Shown here: positions 10,074 through 17,444 of the stretch, one piece after another
Position numbering within the stretch: position 1 is the first letter of the stretch
Layout: each line of letters starts with the position of its first letter
Origin: Tenacibaculum sp. MAR_2009_124
GTDB taxonomy: Bacteria > Bacteroidota > Bacteroidia > Flavobacteriales > Flavobacteriaceae
Assembly: GCF_900105455.1 (NCBI RefSeq)
Contig: NZ_FNSF01000002.1
Span: forward strand, 303,501-367,500
Length of the DNA: 64,000 bases
Reading direction: 5' to 3'
The notes under the pieces: model-generated
What the model saw: the letters and a program-made list of their open reading frames with translations, nothing else
Databases searched by the model: none
What the model was told of the DNA's origin: nothing
Position numbers and translations under genes: made by a program

Positions 10074-11654
10074 ATGAGGAAAAAACTAATGTCTTTTTTA
10101 TTGTTAATGATTCCAATGTTAACATTTGCACAAGAAAAAGGACTAGCAGAAAGAATAAATGAAGGTTTTAAACCCGTAGCAGATGCCTGGGGAAGTATTG
10201 TTTTTTATCCAGTAAAGCTTGGAGGAGGAGTTGAAATGCCTTTAGTAATTATTATGTTACTTCTTGCTGGGTTAATTTTTACTATTATTTTCAAATTTGT
10301 AAATATTAGGTTATTTCCAACTTCTATTAATATCGTAAGAGGAAAATATGATGATGTTGATCATGCTACTTCCGGAGTTATGGCAGGAGATCCTACTCCA
10401 GGAGGAGATGCTATTGAAACAATTAGAGTAGAAGGTAATGAAGGAGAGGTGACCCATTTTCAAGCGTTAACGGCAGCTTTATCTGGTACTGTTGGTTTAG
10501 GTAATATAGCTGGTGTAGCGGTTGCCCTATCTTTAGGAGGTCCGGGAGCTACGTTTTGGATGATTGTTGCAGGTCTATTAGGAATGTCTTCGAAATTCGT
10601 TGAATGTACATTGGGAGTAAAATACCGCGATGTGGGTGAAGATGGAACGATTTATGGAGGTCCGATGTATTATCTTAGAAAAGGATTAAAAGATGTCGGC
10701 AAAAGTGGATTAGGTAAAGTATTAGCTGTAATATTCGCTATTATGGTTGTAGGTGGTTCTTTCGGTGGAGGAAACATGTTTCAAGCTAATCAAGCAGCTC
10801 AACAATTTGGAAGTATGATAGGATCAAATGATTTGTCAACAGCATTAGTATTTGGTGTTGTGATGTCAGTTTTGGTAGCTATTGTTATTATTGGAGGGAT
10901 TAAAAGAATTGGAAATATAACCGAAAAAATTGTGCCATTTATGGTAGGAATTTATTTCTTAGCTGCGATTATTATTTTAGTGGCCAATTTTTCTCAAATA
11001 GGAAATGCATTTAGTCAAATTATAGATGGAGCATTTAATGCTGAAGGTATATCAGGAGGTATACTAGGTGTGTTGATTGTTGGTTTTCAAAGAGCAGCAT
11101 TTTCAAATGAAGCAGGAGTTGGTTCAGCTGCAATAGCGCATTCTGCAGTGAAAACAAAATATGCAGCATCTGAAGGATTAGTTGCTTTATTAGAGCCATT
11201 TATCGATACTGTTGTGGTTTGTACGATGACAGCCTTAGTAATTATTATTACAAACGGAAGTGGAGATATCATGACTTATGGTGTAAAATCTCCAGATGGG
11301 GTATTAGCAACGTCTAAAGCGTTCGCATCGGTGCTTCCTTGGTTCCCATATGTTTTAACGATAGCGGTTGTGTTATTTGCTTTTTCAACAATGTTATCTT
11401 GGTCTTATTATGGTTTACAAGGTTGGATGTTCTTATTTGGACGTTCAAAAGTATCTGATTATGTTTATAAAGTATTATTCTGCTTATTCGTAATCATAGG
11501 TTCAGCAGCAAGTTTAGGTGCAGTTACCGATTTTTCAGACGCAATGATTTTTGCTATGGCCGTTCCCAATGTAATTGGATTATTTTTCCTTTTCCCTAAA
11601 GTTAGAGAGGAGTTAAGTAGATATTTGAAAGCTATAGGAGTTATAAAGACGTAA
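10074..11654 (+). CDS. Alanine/glycine:sodium symporter (AGCS family)
   Basis: Imports alanine or glycine with Na+ across the inner membrane. The ATG at 10074 is preferred over an upstream TTG (10002) because it starts a signal-like helix (MRKKLMSFLLLMI). The protein has about ten membrane helices and AGCS hallmarks such as TAALSGTVGLGNIAGVA near residues 135-152 and FSNEAGVGSAAIAHSA. The 526 residues are slightly longer than usual because of the N-terminal segment, which ends TFAQ and could be cleaved. Its terminator lies inside the next gene (see 11679). Confidence 0.93.
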   Translation: MRKKLMSFLLLMIPMLTFAQEKGLAERINEGFKPVADAWGSIVFYPVKLGGGVEMPLVIIMLLLAGLIFTIIFKFVNIRLFPTSINIVRGKYDDVDHATSGVMAGDPTPGGDAIETIRVEGNEGEVTHFQALTAALSGTVGLGNIAGVAVALSLGGPGATFWMIVAGLLGMSSKFVECTLGVKYRDVGEDGTIYGGPMYYLRKGLKDVGKSGLGKVLAVIFAIMVVGGSFGGGNMFQANQAAQQFGSMIGSNDLSTALVFGVVMSVLVAIVIIGGIKRIGNITEKIVPFMVGIYFLAAIIILVANFSQIGNAFSQIIDGAFNAEGISGGILGVLIVGFQRAAFSNEAGVGSAAIAHSAVKTKYAASEGLVALLEPFIDTVVVCTMTALVIIITNGSGDIMTYGVKSPDGVLATSKAFASVLPWFPYVLTIAVVLFAFSTMLSWSYYGLQGWMFLFGRSKVSDYVYKVLFCLFVIIGSAASLGAVTDFSDAMIFAMAVPNVIGLFFLFPKVREELSRYLKAIGVIKT

Positions 11655-11667
11655 AAAAAAAATATAA

Positions 11668-12555
11668 ATGAAAAATTTAAAGCCCCATTTCTTATTTGAT
11701 AAGCATTTAAGAAATGGGGCTTTTCTTTTGGTATTAATTATTGTGTTTCTCCAGTTTGTATATACCTACTTCGATTTTTCAGTTAATCAGTCGGAAAACA
11801 ATAATGAAGAGGCTTTTAAACAGTTAAACGAGAAGCTTGATAGTTTAAAGAATTTAAAAAAAGCAAAACCTACCCATAAAATATTTCCATTTAATCCTAA
11901 TTATATATCAGATCATAAAGGATATCAATTGGGGATGTCTGTTCTTGAAATTGATCGACTCCATGAATTTAGAAAGAAAAATAAGTTTGTGAATTCGAAA
12001 GAAGATTTTCAAAAGGTTACCAAAGTTTCTGATAGTTTGTTGGTAGTAATATCACCCTATTTTAAATTTCCAGATTGGGTGAATAAAAAGAAAAGTAATA
12101 CAATAAAAACATCTATTGTAGTTTCCTCAAGTAACAAAAGAAAGAAGATCATTGAAATACGAGATATCAATAAAATATCGGAATCAGAATTGATTGAAAC
12201 GTTAGGGATGAATCAAAGTTTAGCGGCAAGAATAATTAAATATAGAAGGAAGCTCAAAGGGTATACCTACAAGACACAGCTTAATGAAGTATGGGGTGTA
12301 AATGAAAATGATATAGACGAGCTTTTAAAGTATTTTCAAATATTAAGCAAGCCGAATATCAAAAAACTGAATGTGAACACAGCGAGCTTTAAAGAGGTGT
12401 TGAAACTCCCGTATATTGATTATGATTTATGTAAGCGAATATTTGACTATAAAGAAGAAGTTGCAGAAATTCAGGATATTGAAGAATTAAAAAAGATAAC
12501 AAACTTTCCTTTAAAAAAATACGATAGAATAGTCTTATATTTGTTAGCAAAATAA
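11668..12555 (+). CDS. Helix-hairpin-helix (ComEA-like) protein
   Basis: Membrane-anchored protein with helix-hairpin-helix repeats of the ComEA type. One N-terminal membrane helix (about residues 16-34) is followed by DNA-binding style HHH motifs, for example SESELIETLGMNQSLAARIIKYR and LNVNTASFKEVLKLPYI. ComEA binds incoming DNA in naturally competent bacteria; for flavobacterial homologues that role is not established. The first ~18 codons encode the family-typical patch around RNGAFLLVL and at the same time form a perfect 16-bp hairpin, so the terminator of the upstream symporter overlaps the coding start. The acyl-CoA dehydrogenase follows after 22 bp. Confidence 0.85.
   Translation: MKNLKPHFLFDKHLRNGAFLLVLIIVFLQFVYTYFDFSVNQSENNNEEAFKQLNEKLDSLKNLKKAKPTHKIFPFNPNYISDHKGYQLGMSVLEIDRLHEFRKKNKFVNSKEDFQKVTKVSDSLLVVISPYFKFPDWVNKKKSNTIKTSIVVSSSNKRKKIIEIRDINKISESELIETLGMNQSLAARIIKYRRKLKGYTYKTQLNEVWGVNENDIDELLKYFQILSKPNIKKLNVNTASFKEVLKLPYIDYDLCKRIFDYKEEVAEIQDIEELKKITNFPLKKYDRIVLYLLAK
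11679..11729 (+). terminator. Terminator hairpin embedded in the start of the ComEA-like gene
   Basis: A perfect 16-bp inverted repeat, AAAGCCCCATTTCTTA at 11679-11694 and its complement at 11708-11723, with a 13-nt loop, followed by TCTTTT. It begins 11 nt after the ATG of the downstream gene and 25 nt after the stop of the symporter. By form it is a rho-independent terminator. Confidence 0.7.
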
Positions 12556-12577
12556 ACAACAACTAATTTAAGAATCA

Positions 12578-13744
12578 ATGAATACTATGTACTTTACTGA
12601 AGAGCATGAATCTTTTCGTCAAAGTTTTAAAGACTTTTTGCAAAAAGAGGTTGTTCCTCATATTGATAAATGGGAGAAAGAAGGTGCAGTAGAAAGGTTT
12701 ATCTGGAAGAAATTTGGAGAGATGGGCTATTTTGGATTGAATCAGCCTGAAGAATATGGAGGATTAGGACTCGATCTTTTTTATACGGTTATATTTCTAG
12801 AAGAATTACAAAAAATAAATTCAGGTGGTTTTGCGGCAAATATGTGGGCTCATGCTTATTTAGCAATGACACATTTGAAAGAAGAAGGAGATGAAAGAAT
12901 TAAGAAAGAATATTTAACACCAAGTATTGATGGTGATAAAATAGGATGTTTATGTATTTCTGAACCATTTGGAGGAAGTGATGTTGCCGGAATGAGAACT
13001 ACTGCTATAAAAGATGGAGACAACTATGTTATAAATGGATCAAAAACATTTATAACGAACGGAGTTTATTCTGATTATTTGGTTATTGCAGCTAAGACGA
13101 ACCCTGAAGGAAAGCATAAAGGAATTAGCATTTTTTTAATAGACAGAGAAGCAGAAGGAGTTTCGGCAACCAAATTAGATAAATTAGGTTGGAGAGCTTC
13201 AGACACTGGAGAAATAGCCTTTGATAATGTTGTAGTACCTAAAGAAAATCTTATGGGAGCTGAAGGTCTAGGGTTTTCTTATATTATGCAGCATTTTGCG
13301 TTAGAAAGACTTATTATGGGAGTTAACGCCCATGCAAGAGCAGAATATGCGGTTGATTACGCAATACAGTATATGAGTGAACGCCAAGCTTTCGGAAAAC
13401 ATTTAAATGAATTCCAAGCATTACGTCATAAAGTTGCTGAAATGGCGAGTAGAGTTGATATGTGTAGAGAATATAATTACTCTATTGCAAAAAGACTCAA
13501 CGATGGTAACTATGTTGTAAAAGAGGCAAGTATGAGTAAATTGCTTTCAACCAAAATGGCCGATGATGTTATTTACGATGCACTTCAGTTATTGGGAGGG
13601 TATGGCTATATGGAAGATTATCCAATGGCAAGACTCTTACGAGATAGTCGATTAGGGCCTATAGGAGGTGGAACTTCTGAGATTTTAAAAGAGATTATAG
13701 CAAAAATGGTTATAGATAAGAAAGAATATAAACCAGCTACATAA
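12578..13744 (+). CDS. Acyl-CoA dehydrogenase
   Basis: FAD enzyme that oxidises acyl-CoA to trans-2-enoyl-CoA, passing electrons to electron-transfer flavoprotein. Family signs: CISEPFGGSDVAGM and ITNG in the FAD/substrate region, FALERLIMG, and the C-terminal QLLGGYGYMEDYPMARLLRD then GPIGGGTSEI. The 388 residues are standard. An in-frame ATG three codons downstream is also possible. Chain-length preference cannot be read, and no other beta-oxidation gene is adjacent. A strong terminator follows. Confidence 0.94.
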   Translation: MNTMYFTEEHESFRQSFKDFLQKEVVPHIDKWEKEGAVERFIWKKFGEMGYFGLNQPEEYGGLGLDLFYTVIFLEELQKINSGGFAANMWAHAYLAMTHLKEEGDERIKKEYLTPSIDGDKIGCLCISEPFGGSDVAGMRTTAIKDGDNYVINGSKTFITNGVYSDYLVIAAKTNPEGKHKGISIFLIDREAEGVSATKLDKLGWRASDTGEIAFDNVVVPKENLMGAEGLGFSYIMQHFALERLIMGVNAHARAEYAVDYAIQYMSERQAFGKHLNEFQALRHKVAEMASRVDMCREYNYSIAKRLNDGNYVVKEASMSKLLSTKMADDVIYDALQLLGGYGYMEDYPMARLLRDSRLGPIGGGTSEILKEIIAKMVIDKKEYKPAT

Positions 13745-13749
13745 AATAG

Positions 13750-13777
13750 AAACCGCTCAATTAAGAGCGGTTTTTTT
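13750..13777 (+). terminator. Rho-independent terminator
   Basis: Stem AAACCGCTC/GAGCGGTTT with a 6-nt loop and a T7 tail, directly after the acyl-CoA dehydrogenase gene. Confidence 0.9.
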
Positions 13778-13809
13778 GTTATTTCCTTATTATAGAATAA
13801 CTTTTCAAC

Positions 13810-13842
13810 ACGAAATCGTTTTCGTAACGATACCGATTTCGT
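13810..13842. promoter_or_regulatory. Two adjacent palindromic operator-like sites before the amylase gene
   Basis: Two 16-bp elements lie one base apart: ACGAAATCGTTTTCGT (13810-13825) and ACGATACCGATTTCGT (13827-13842). The outer arms ACGAAATCG and CGATTTCGT also form a perfect 9-bp inverted repeat. Centres with CG and arms of the GAAA..TTTC kind are typical of LacI-family operators. The sites end 47 bp before the amylase ATG. That a LacI-type sugar regulator binds here is inferred; none is encoded in the window. Confidence 0.55.
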
Positions 13843-13889
13843 AAAATGATTTTCAATGCATAATTTGAGAGAAATTAAAACAAATTATC

Positions 13890-15266
13890 ATGAAAATCCT
13901 TCTAAAGAAGTGTTGGTTCATTATACCAGTACTTATCTTCTTAGCTTGTTCTAATGAGCAAGAAATCCAGCAATTACAGACAGCTGTTGAAATTGAAACT
14001 AAAGATGCCTCCAGAACAGGGCTAAAGCCAATTGGAACGGGTGTGATGATGCAAGCTTTTTATTGGGATGTTCCGCCGGGTGGAAATTGGTGGAACACAG
14101 TAAGAGGAAAAGTTAAAGATTGGAGTAATGCTGGAATTGATGCTATTTGGTTGCCTCCAGCAACGAAAGCTCAAAATGGACCTTTTTCGATGGGGTACGA
14201 CCCATTTGACTATTTTGATTTTGGAAAGTTTAATCAAATGGGAAGTATTGAAACTCGTTTTGGTTCAGAAAAAGAACTTAAATCTTTGATATCAGAAGCG
14301 CATAATGAAAAGTTGAGTGTAATAGCTGATATTGTATTAAATCATAATAGTGGTGGACAAAGTGAGGTAAACCCAGTCAATGGTCAACCAAATTGGACAA
14401 AATTTGTTCCGAAGTCAGGAAGGTTTATACGTGATTATAACGATTTTCATCCAAATCACAATTATAGCAGTGATGCTGGTGTTTTTGGTGGTTTTCCCGA
14501 TTTGTCACATAGTCAAATTAGAGTTCAAAATGAGTTATGGAAAAATTCGAACTCTGTAGCTAAGTATTATAAAAATGTAATAGGTTTTGATGGATGGCGA
14601 TTTGATTATGTAAAAGGCTTCGAACCTTGGGTAGTAAGAGAGTGGAAGAATGCAGTAGGTGGTTTTTCTGTGGGAGAATATTGGGATGGTAATGCAGGTA
14701 CATTAGATTGGTGGTCTGGACAGGCTGAGGTAAGTGCCTTTGATTTTGCCTGTTATTATCGAATGAGAGATGCTTTTAAAGGAAATAATTTAAATAGATT
14801 GAATGATGATATGCTTTGGAAAAGAAATGCAGCTAAGGCTGTTACTTTTGTAGCGAATCATGATACAGATGAAATTCATCATGGTAAAATGCTAGCGTAT
14901 GCATATATTTTAACACATGAAGGGTATCCGACTATCTTTTATAGCGATTATGAAGAATGGTTGAATAAAGAAAGGTTAAATAACTTAATATGGATTCATA
15001 ATAATCTAGCAGGAGGTGATACAACCATTTTGTATACTGATAATGATGAATACGTGGCAAGGAGGAATGGATATAATAGTGCAGGGTTAGTTGTATACAT
15101 AAACAATGCTAATCATTGGCAAGAAAGATGGATTCAAACCAATTGGTCAAATACAAGAATTAAGGATTATACAGGGCATTCCAATTGGCAGCCAGTTACC
15201 CAAGGAGGGAAGTGGGTTAAAATACAGGTTCCTCCGAAAAGTTATACTGTATGGGCTCCAAAATAA
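13890..15266 (+). CDS. Alpha-amylase lipoprotein, GH13 (archaeal-like subfamily 7 type)
   Basis: Cleaves alpha-1,4 glucans. A lipoprotein signal ends in LAC-S, with Cys20 as the lipidation site, so it is an envelope lipoprotein, possibly surface exposed. The (beta/alpha)8 barrel starts near residue 52 with MMQAFYWDVPPGGNWW. Catalytic residues by GH13 motifs: Asp239 in GWRFDY, Glu263 in VGEYWD, Asp325 in VANHDTD. The run of motifs (FVANHDTD, YEEWLNKERLNNLIWIHNNLAGG) closely follows, from memory, the Pyrococcus/Thermococcus alpha-amylases of GH13_7. It stands alone with no SusCD next to it. Two operator-like palindromes sit upstream. Confidence 0.93.
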   Translation: MKILLKKCWFIIPVLIFLACSNEQEIQQLQTAVEIETKDASRTGLKPIGTGVMMQAFYWDVPPGGNWWNTVRGKVKDWSNAGIDAIWLPPATKAQNGPFSMGYDPFDYFDFGKFNQMGSIETRFGSEKELKSLISEAHNEKLSVIADIVLNHNSGGQSEVNPVNGQPNWTKFVPKSGRFIRDYNDFHPNHNYSSDAGVFGGFPDLSHSQIRVQNELWKNSNSVAKYYKNVIGFDGWRFDYVKGFEPWVVREWKNAVGGFSVGEYWDGNAGTLDWWSGQAEVSAFDFACYYRMRDAFKGNNLNRLNDDMLWKRNAAKAVTFVANHDTDEIHHGKMLAYAYILTHEGYPTIFYSDYEEWLNKERLNNLIWIHNNLAGGDTTILYTDNDEYVARRNGYNSAGLVVYINNANHWQERWIQTNWSNTRIKDYTGHSNWQPVTQGGKWVKIQVPPKSYTVWAPK

Positions 15267-15278
15267 AATAAAAAAAAG

Positions 15279-15308
15279 TTGCTAGTTTAAAAACTCTCTA
15301 TATCTTTG
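15279..15308 (+). promoter_or_regulatory. Bacteroidota promoter for rpsU
   Basis: TTG at 15279-15281 and TATCTTTG at 15301-15308 with a 19-nt gap, a close match to the Bacteroidota consensus. A start near 15314 gives a leader of about 85 nt. Confidence 0.8.
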
Positions 15309-15382
15309 CAGTCCGAAAAATAAAAATATCGAGTAATTGTTCTAAGGATCAGTTGCCTAAACAGTATAAAGAGACTACATTG

Positions 15383-15392
15383 AAGGGAGGTG
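15383..15392 (+). promoter_or_regulatory. Strong Shine-Dalgarno site of rpsU
   Basis: AAGGGAGGTG lies 7-8 nt before the rpsU ATG and includes GGAGGTG, complementary to the 16S tail. The neighbouring genes lack comparable sites, as is usual in Bacteroidota. Published work on Flavobacterium ribosomes links S21 to sequestration of the anti-Shine-Dalgarno and to control of its own gene. Confidence 0.75.
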
Positions 15393-15399
15393 CCAATAT

Positions 15400-15597
15400 A
15401 TGTTAATCATTCCAGTAAAAGAAGGAGAGAATATCGATAGAGCGTTAAAGCGTTATAAACGTAAATTTGATCGTACAAAAACAATCAGAGAACTACGTAA
15501 TAGAAAGCAGTTTACGAAACCTTCAGTAGAAAATAGAGCTCAAAAGATTAAAGCTACTTACGTTCAAGGATTAAGAACAGCTGAAGAAGTAGGTTAA
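15400..15597 (+). CDS. rpsU: Ribosomal protein bS21
   Basis: Small-subunit protein located near the 3' end of 16S rRNA. The 65 residues show the family pattern: MLIIPVKEGENIDRALKRYKRKFD, then a basic RNRKQFTKPSVENRAQ stretch. The start is fixed by a strong Shine-Dalgarno site, exceptional in this phylum. In Bacteroidota bS21, with bS6 and bS18, helps hide the anti-Shine-Dalgarno, so ribosomes lacking S21 can favour this mRNA and restore the protein. It has its own consensus promoter and its own terminator (15621), so it is monocistronic. Confidence 0.95.
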   Translation: MLIIPVKEGENIDRALKRYKRKFDRTKTIRELRNRKQFTKPSVENRAQKIKATYVQGLRTAEEVG

Positions 15598-15620
15598 GAA
15601 ATACTTCCAATTAAGAAATC

Positions 15621-15648
15621 AACCCGCATTATTAAATGTGGGTTTTTT
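15621..15648 (+). terminator. Rho-independent terminator after rpsU
   Basis: Stem AACCCGCATT/AATGTGGGTT (one G-U pair in the RNA) followed by TTTTTT. Confidence 0.85.
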
Positions 15649-15692
15649 GTTGTTATATATTTAGTAAATTTGAACTAAACCCAATTCTTATT

Positions 15693-16592
15693 ATGAGTGT
15701 AAATTTAGTTAATAAGTTTTTAGAGTATTTGGAATACGAAAAAAAGTATTCTAAACACACAGTGTTGGCTTACCGTAAAGATTTATATGATTTTGCGAAT
15801 TACTGTAGGAAGGAATTTGGTCAAGAGGATATTAAAGAAATTCATTACAATCAAATAAGAAGTTGGATCGTGTTATTGGTTGACGAAGGTTTGGTGAATA
15901 GAAGTGTTAATAGAAAAATTAGTTCCTTAAAAACATGTTATAATTTTCTTCAGAAAATTGGTGAAATAAAAGTAAGTCCTTTAGCAAAACATCAATCATT
16001 AAAAATACAAAAGAAGATAAGTGTTCCTTTTACTGAAAAAGAAGTTGGTGAAGTTATTGATCTTTTAAAGGTAAAAGATGATTTTGAAGGAGTAAGGGAT
16101 AGGTTGATTGTGGAGTTGTTATATTCAACTGGAATAAGACGAGCGGAATTGATTAATATTAAAGTGAGTGATATTAATTTTGAAGAAAGGTTGTTAAAAG
16201 TTCTGGGGAAGAGAAATAAAGAGCGATTTGTGGTCTTGTTACCGTTTGTTATTGATACTATAAGGAGTTATCAAGGAGAGAAAAATAAGCTCAATAAAGT
16301 AGAAGATAATGATTACTTGCTACTTACAAAAAAGGGTGTTAAAATATATGAAACTCTTGTCTATCGAATAATAAATTCGTACTTTAGGGGGGTGTCCACT
16401 AAGGTTAAGAAAAGTCCGCATATCCTTAGGCATGCATTCGCTACCCATCTACTTAATAAGGGAGCGTCTTTATATTCGGTTAAAGAATTGCTAGGGCATT
16501 CAAGTTTAGCCTCTACCCAAGTCTATACGCATAGTAGCTTGGAAAAATTAAAACAAGTGTATAATAAAACTCACCCTAGAGAGTTGAATTAA
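15693..16592 (+). CDS. Tyrosine recombinase, XerC/XerD family
   Basis: Site-specific recombinase, probably of the type that resolves chromosome dimers at dif. The ATG at 15693 (MSVNLVNKFLEYLEYEKKYS) gives 299 residues, the usual Xer length. An upstream start at 15636 would add a segment overlapping the rpsU terminator. An N-terminal SAM-like core-binding domain spans about 1-90. The catalytic set is visible: Arg in TGIRRAEL, His and Arg in SPHILRHAFATHLL, His in LLGHSSL, and the Tyr nucleophile in QVYTHSS. It is followed after 13 bp by hpf. The genome's second Xer gene would be elsewhere, so I do not choose between C and D. Confidence 0.9.
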   Translation: MSVNLVNKFLEYLEYEKKYSKHTVLAYRKDLYDFANYCRKEFGQEDIKEIHYNQIRSWIVLLVDEGLVNRSVNRKISSLKTCYNFLQKIGEIKVSPLAKHQSLKIQKKISVPFTEKEVGEVIDLLKVKDDFEGVRDRLIVELLYSTGIRRAELINIKVSDINFEERLLKVLGKRNKERFVVLLPFVIDTIRSYQGEKNKLNKVEDNDYLLLTKKGVKIYETLVYRIINSYFRGVSTKVKKSPHILRHAFATHLLNKGASLYSVKELLGHSSLASTQVYTHSSLEKLKQVYNKTHPRELN

Positions 16593-16605
16593 AAATTGGA
16601 AGATT

Positions 16606-16914
16606 ATGAAGGTATTCACTCAATCGGTTAACTTTACAGCAGATAAAAAGTTGTTAGACTACATTGAAAAAAAAGTAGGAGGATTGGAAAAGTTCCATGA
16701 TAAGATTGTTGATGTCGAAGTGTATTTGAAAGTTCAAAAGACTAGCGAAAAAGAAAATAAAATTACTGAGGTAAAAATAAATATTCCGGGTAATGAATTA
16801 ATGGTGAAAAAACAATGTAAGTCCTTTGAGGAAGGGGTGAGTGTAGGTGTTGAATCACTCAAAAGGCAGCTTCAAAAGTCAAAAGAGAAAGCGAGAGTAA
16901 CAATAGCTTTGTAA
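16606..16914 (+). CDS. hpf: Ribosome hibernation factor, HPF/YfiA family (short form)
   Basis: Binds the decoding centre of idle 30S/70S ribosomes in stationary phase. The 102 residues form only the N-terminal beta-alpha-beta domain; the C-terminal dimerisation domain of long HPF is absent. Recognisable parts: NFTADKKLLDYIEKKVGGLEK, VEVYLKVQK, and the helix FEEGVSVGVESLKRQLQKSKEK. It lies 13 bp after the recombinase gene and just before the tRNA cluster, probably sharing the recombinase transcript. Confidence 0.92.
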   Translation: MKVFTQSVNFTADKKLLDYIEKKVGGLEKFHDKIVDVEVYLKVQKTSEKENKITEVKINIPGNELMVKKQCKSFEEGVSVGVESLKRQLQKSKEKARVTIAL

Positions 16915-16954
16915 AAAATAATGAAAAAAGTTTTTAAAAATTAAAAAATACTTT

Positions 16955-16962
16955 TACATTTG
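16955..16962 (+). promoter_or_regulatory. Probable -7 box for the tRNA-tuf transcript
   Basis: TACATTTG matches TAnnTTTG. The following GCAGTCCG resembles the start region after the rpsU promoter. The -33 TTG is not clear. It lies 41 nt before the first tRNA. Confidence 0.5.
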
Positions 16963-17003
16963 CAGTCCGTTAGAAATAGCGGACTGTTTTTTATACAGGA
17001 AAA

Positions 17004-17077
17004 GCCGATATAGCTCAGCTGGCTAGAGCAGCTGATTTGTAATCAGCAGGTCGTGGGTTCGAGTCCCTCTATCGGCT
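17004..17077 (+). tRNA. tRNA-Thr (TGT)
   Basis: 74 nt with acceptor GCCGATA/TATCGGC and discriminator T. The anticodon stem-loop GCTGA-TTTGTAA-TCAGC gives TGT. CCA is not encoded. First of four tRNAs upstream of tuf. Confidence 0.97.
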
Positions 17078-17110
17078 CAAGAAAAGATCATTAAAATATT
17101 GTTTAATTAT

Positions 17111-17193
17111 GGGGAGATTCCAGAGCGGCCAAATGGGACGGACTGTAACTCCGTTGTCTTACGACTTCGCAGGTTCGAATCCTGCTCTCCCCA
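17111..17193 (+). tRNA. tRNA-Tyr (GTA)
   Basis: 83-nt class II tRNA with long variable arm; acceptor GGGGAGA/TCTCCCC, discriminator A, anticodon loop CTGTAAC (GTA). Confidence 0.97.
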
Positions 17194-17210
17194 CAATGAT
17201 TTTTTTTTAA

Positions 17211-17283
17211 GCGGGAGTAGCTCAGTTGGTAGAGCGTCAGCCTTCCAAGCTGAATGTCGCCGGTTCGAACCCGGTCTCCCGCT
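17211..17283 (+). tRNA. tRNA-Gly (TCC)
   Basis: 73 nt; acceptor GCGGGAG/CTCCCGC, discriminator T; anticodon stem-loop TCAGC-CTTCCAA-GCTGA gives TCC. Confidence 0.97.
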
Positions 17284-17297
17284 CAAAATTTTTTTAG

Positions 17298-17370
17298 GCC
17301 GGTGTAGCTCAGTTGGTAGAGCGCATCCTTGGTAGGGATGAGGTCACGGGTTCAAATCCCGTCATTGGCT
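17298..17370 (+). tRNA. tRNA-Thr (GGT)
   Basis: 73 nt; acceptor GCCGGTG/CATTGGC with two wobble pairs; anticodon stem-loop CATCC-TTGGTAG-GGATG gives GGT. It is the last tRNA before tuf. Confidence 0.97.
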
Positions 17371-17444
17371 CTTTTAGAGTTTATGAAACAATAGGTTTTA
17401 AAGTAACACTAAATATATTTAACTAAGAATTAAAATTAATAATC

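Noticed and set aside
15636..15692. Upstream start for the tyrosine recombinase
   Set aside because: The extension overlaps the rpsU terminator and adds residues unlike the Xer N-terminus; the ATG at 15693 gives the usual length.
15693..16592. Tyrosine recombinase as sign of an integrated element at the tRNA genes
   Set aside because: It is a normal-length Xer protein in a conserved-looking housekeeping context (rpsU, hpf), with no att duplication or phage genes around.
17099..17335. 78-codon + strand frame over the tRNA cluster
   Set aside because: It lies across tRNA-Tyr, tRNA-Gly and part of tRNA-Thr; the similarity between its segments reflects tRNA sequence.
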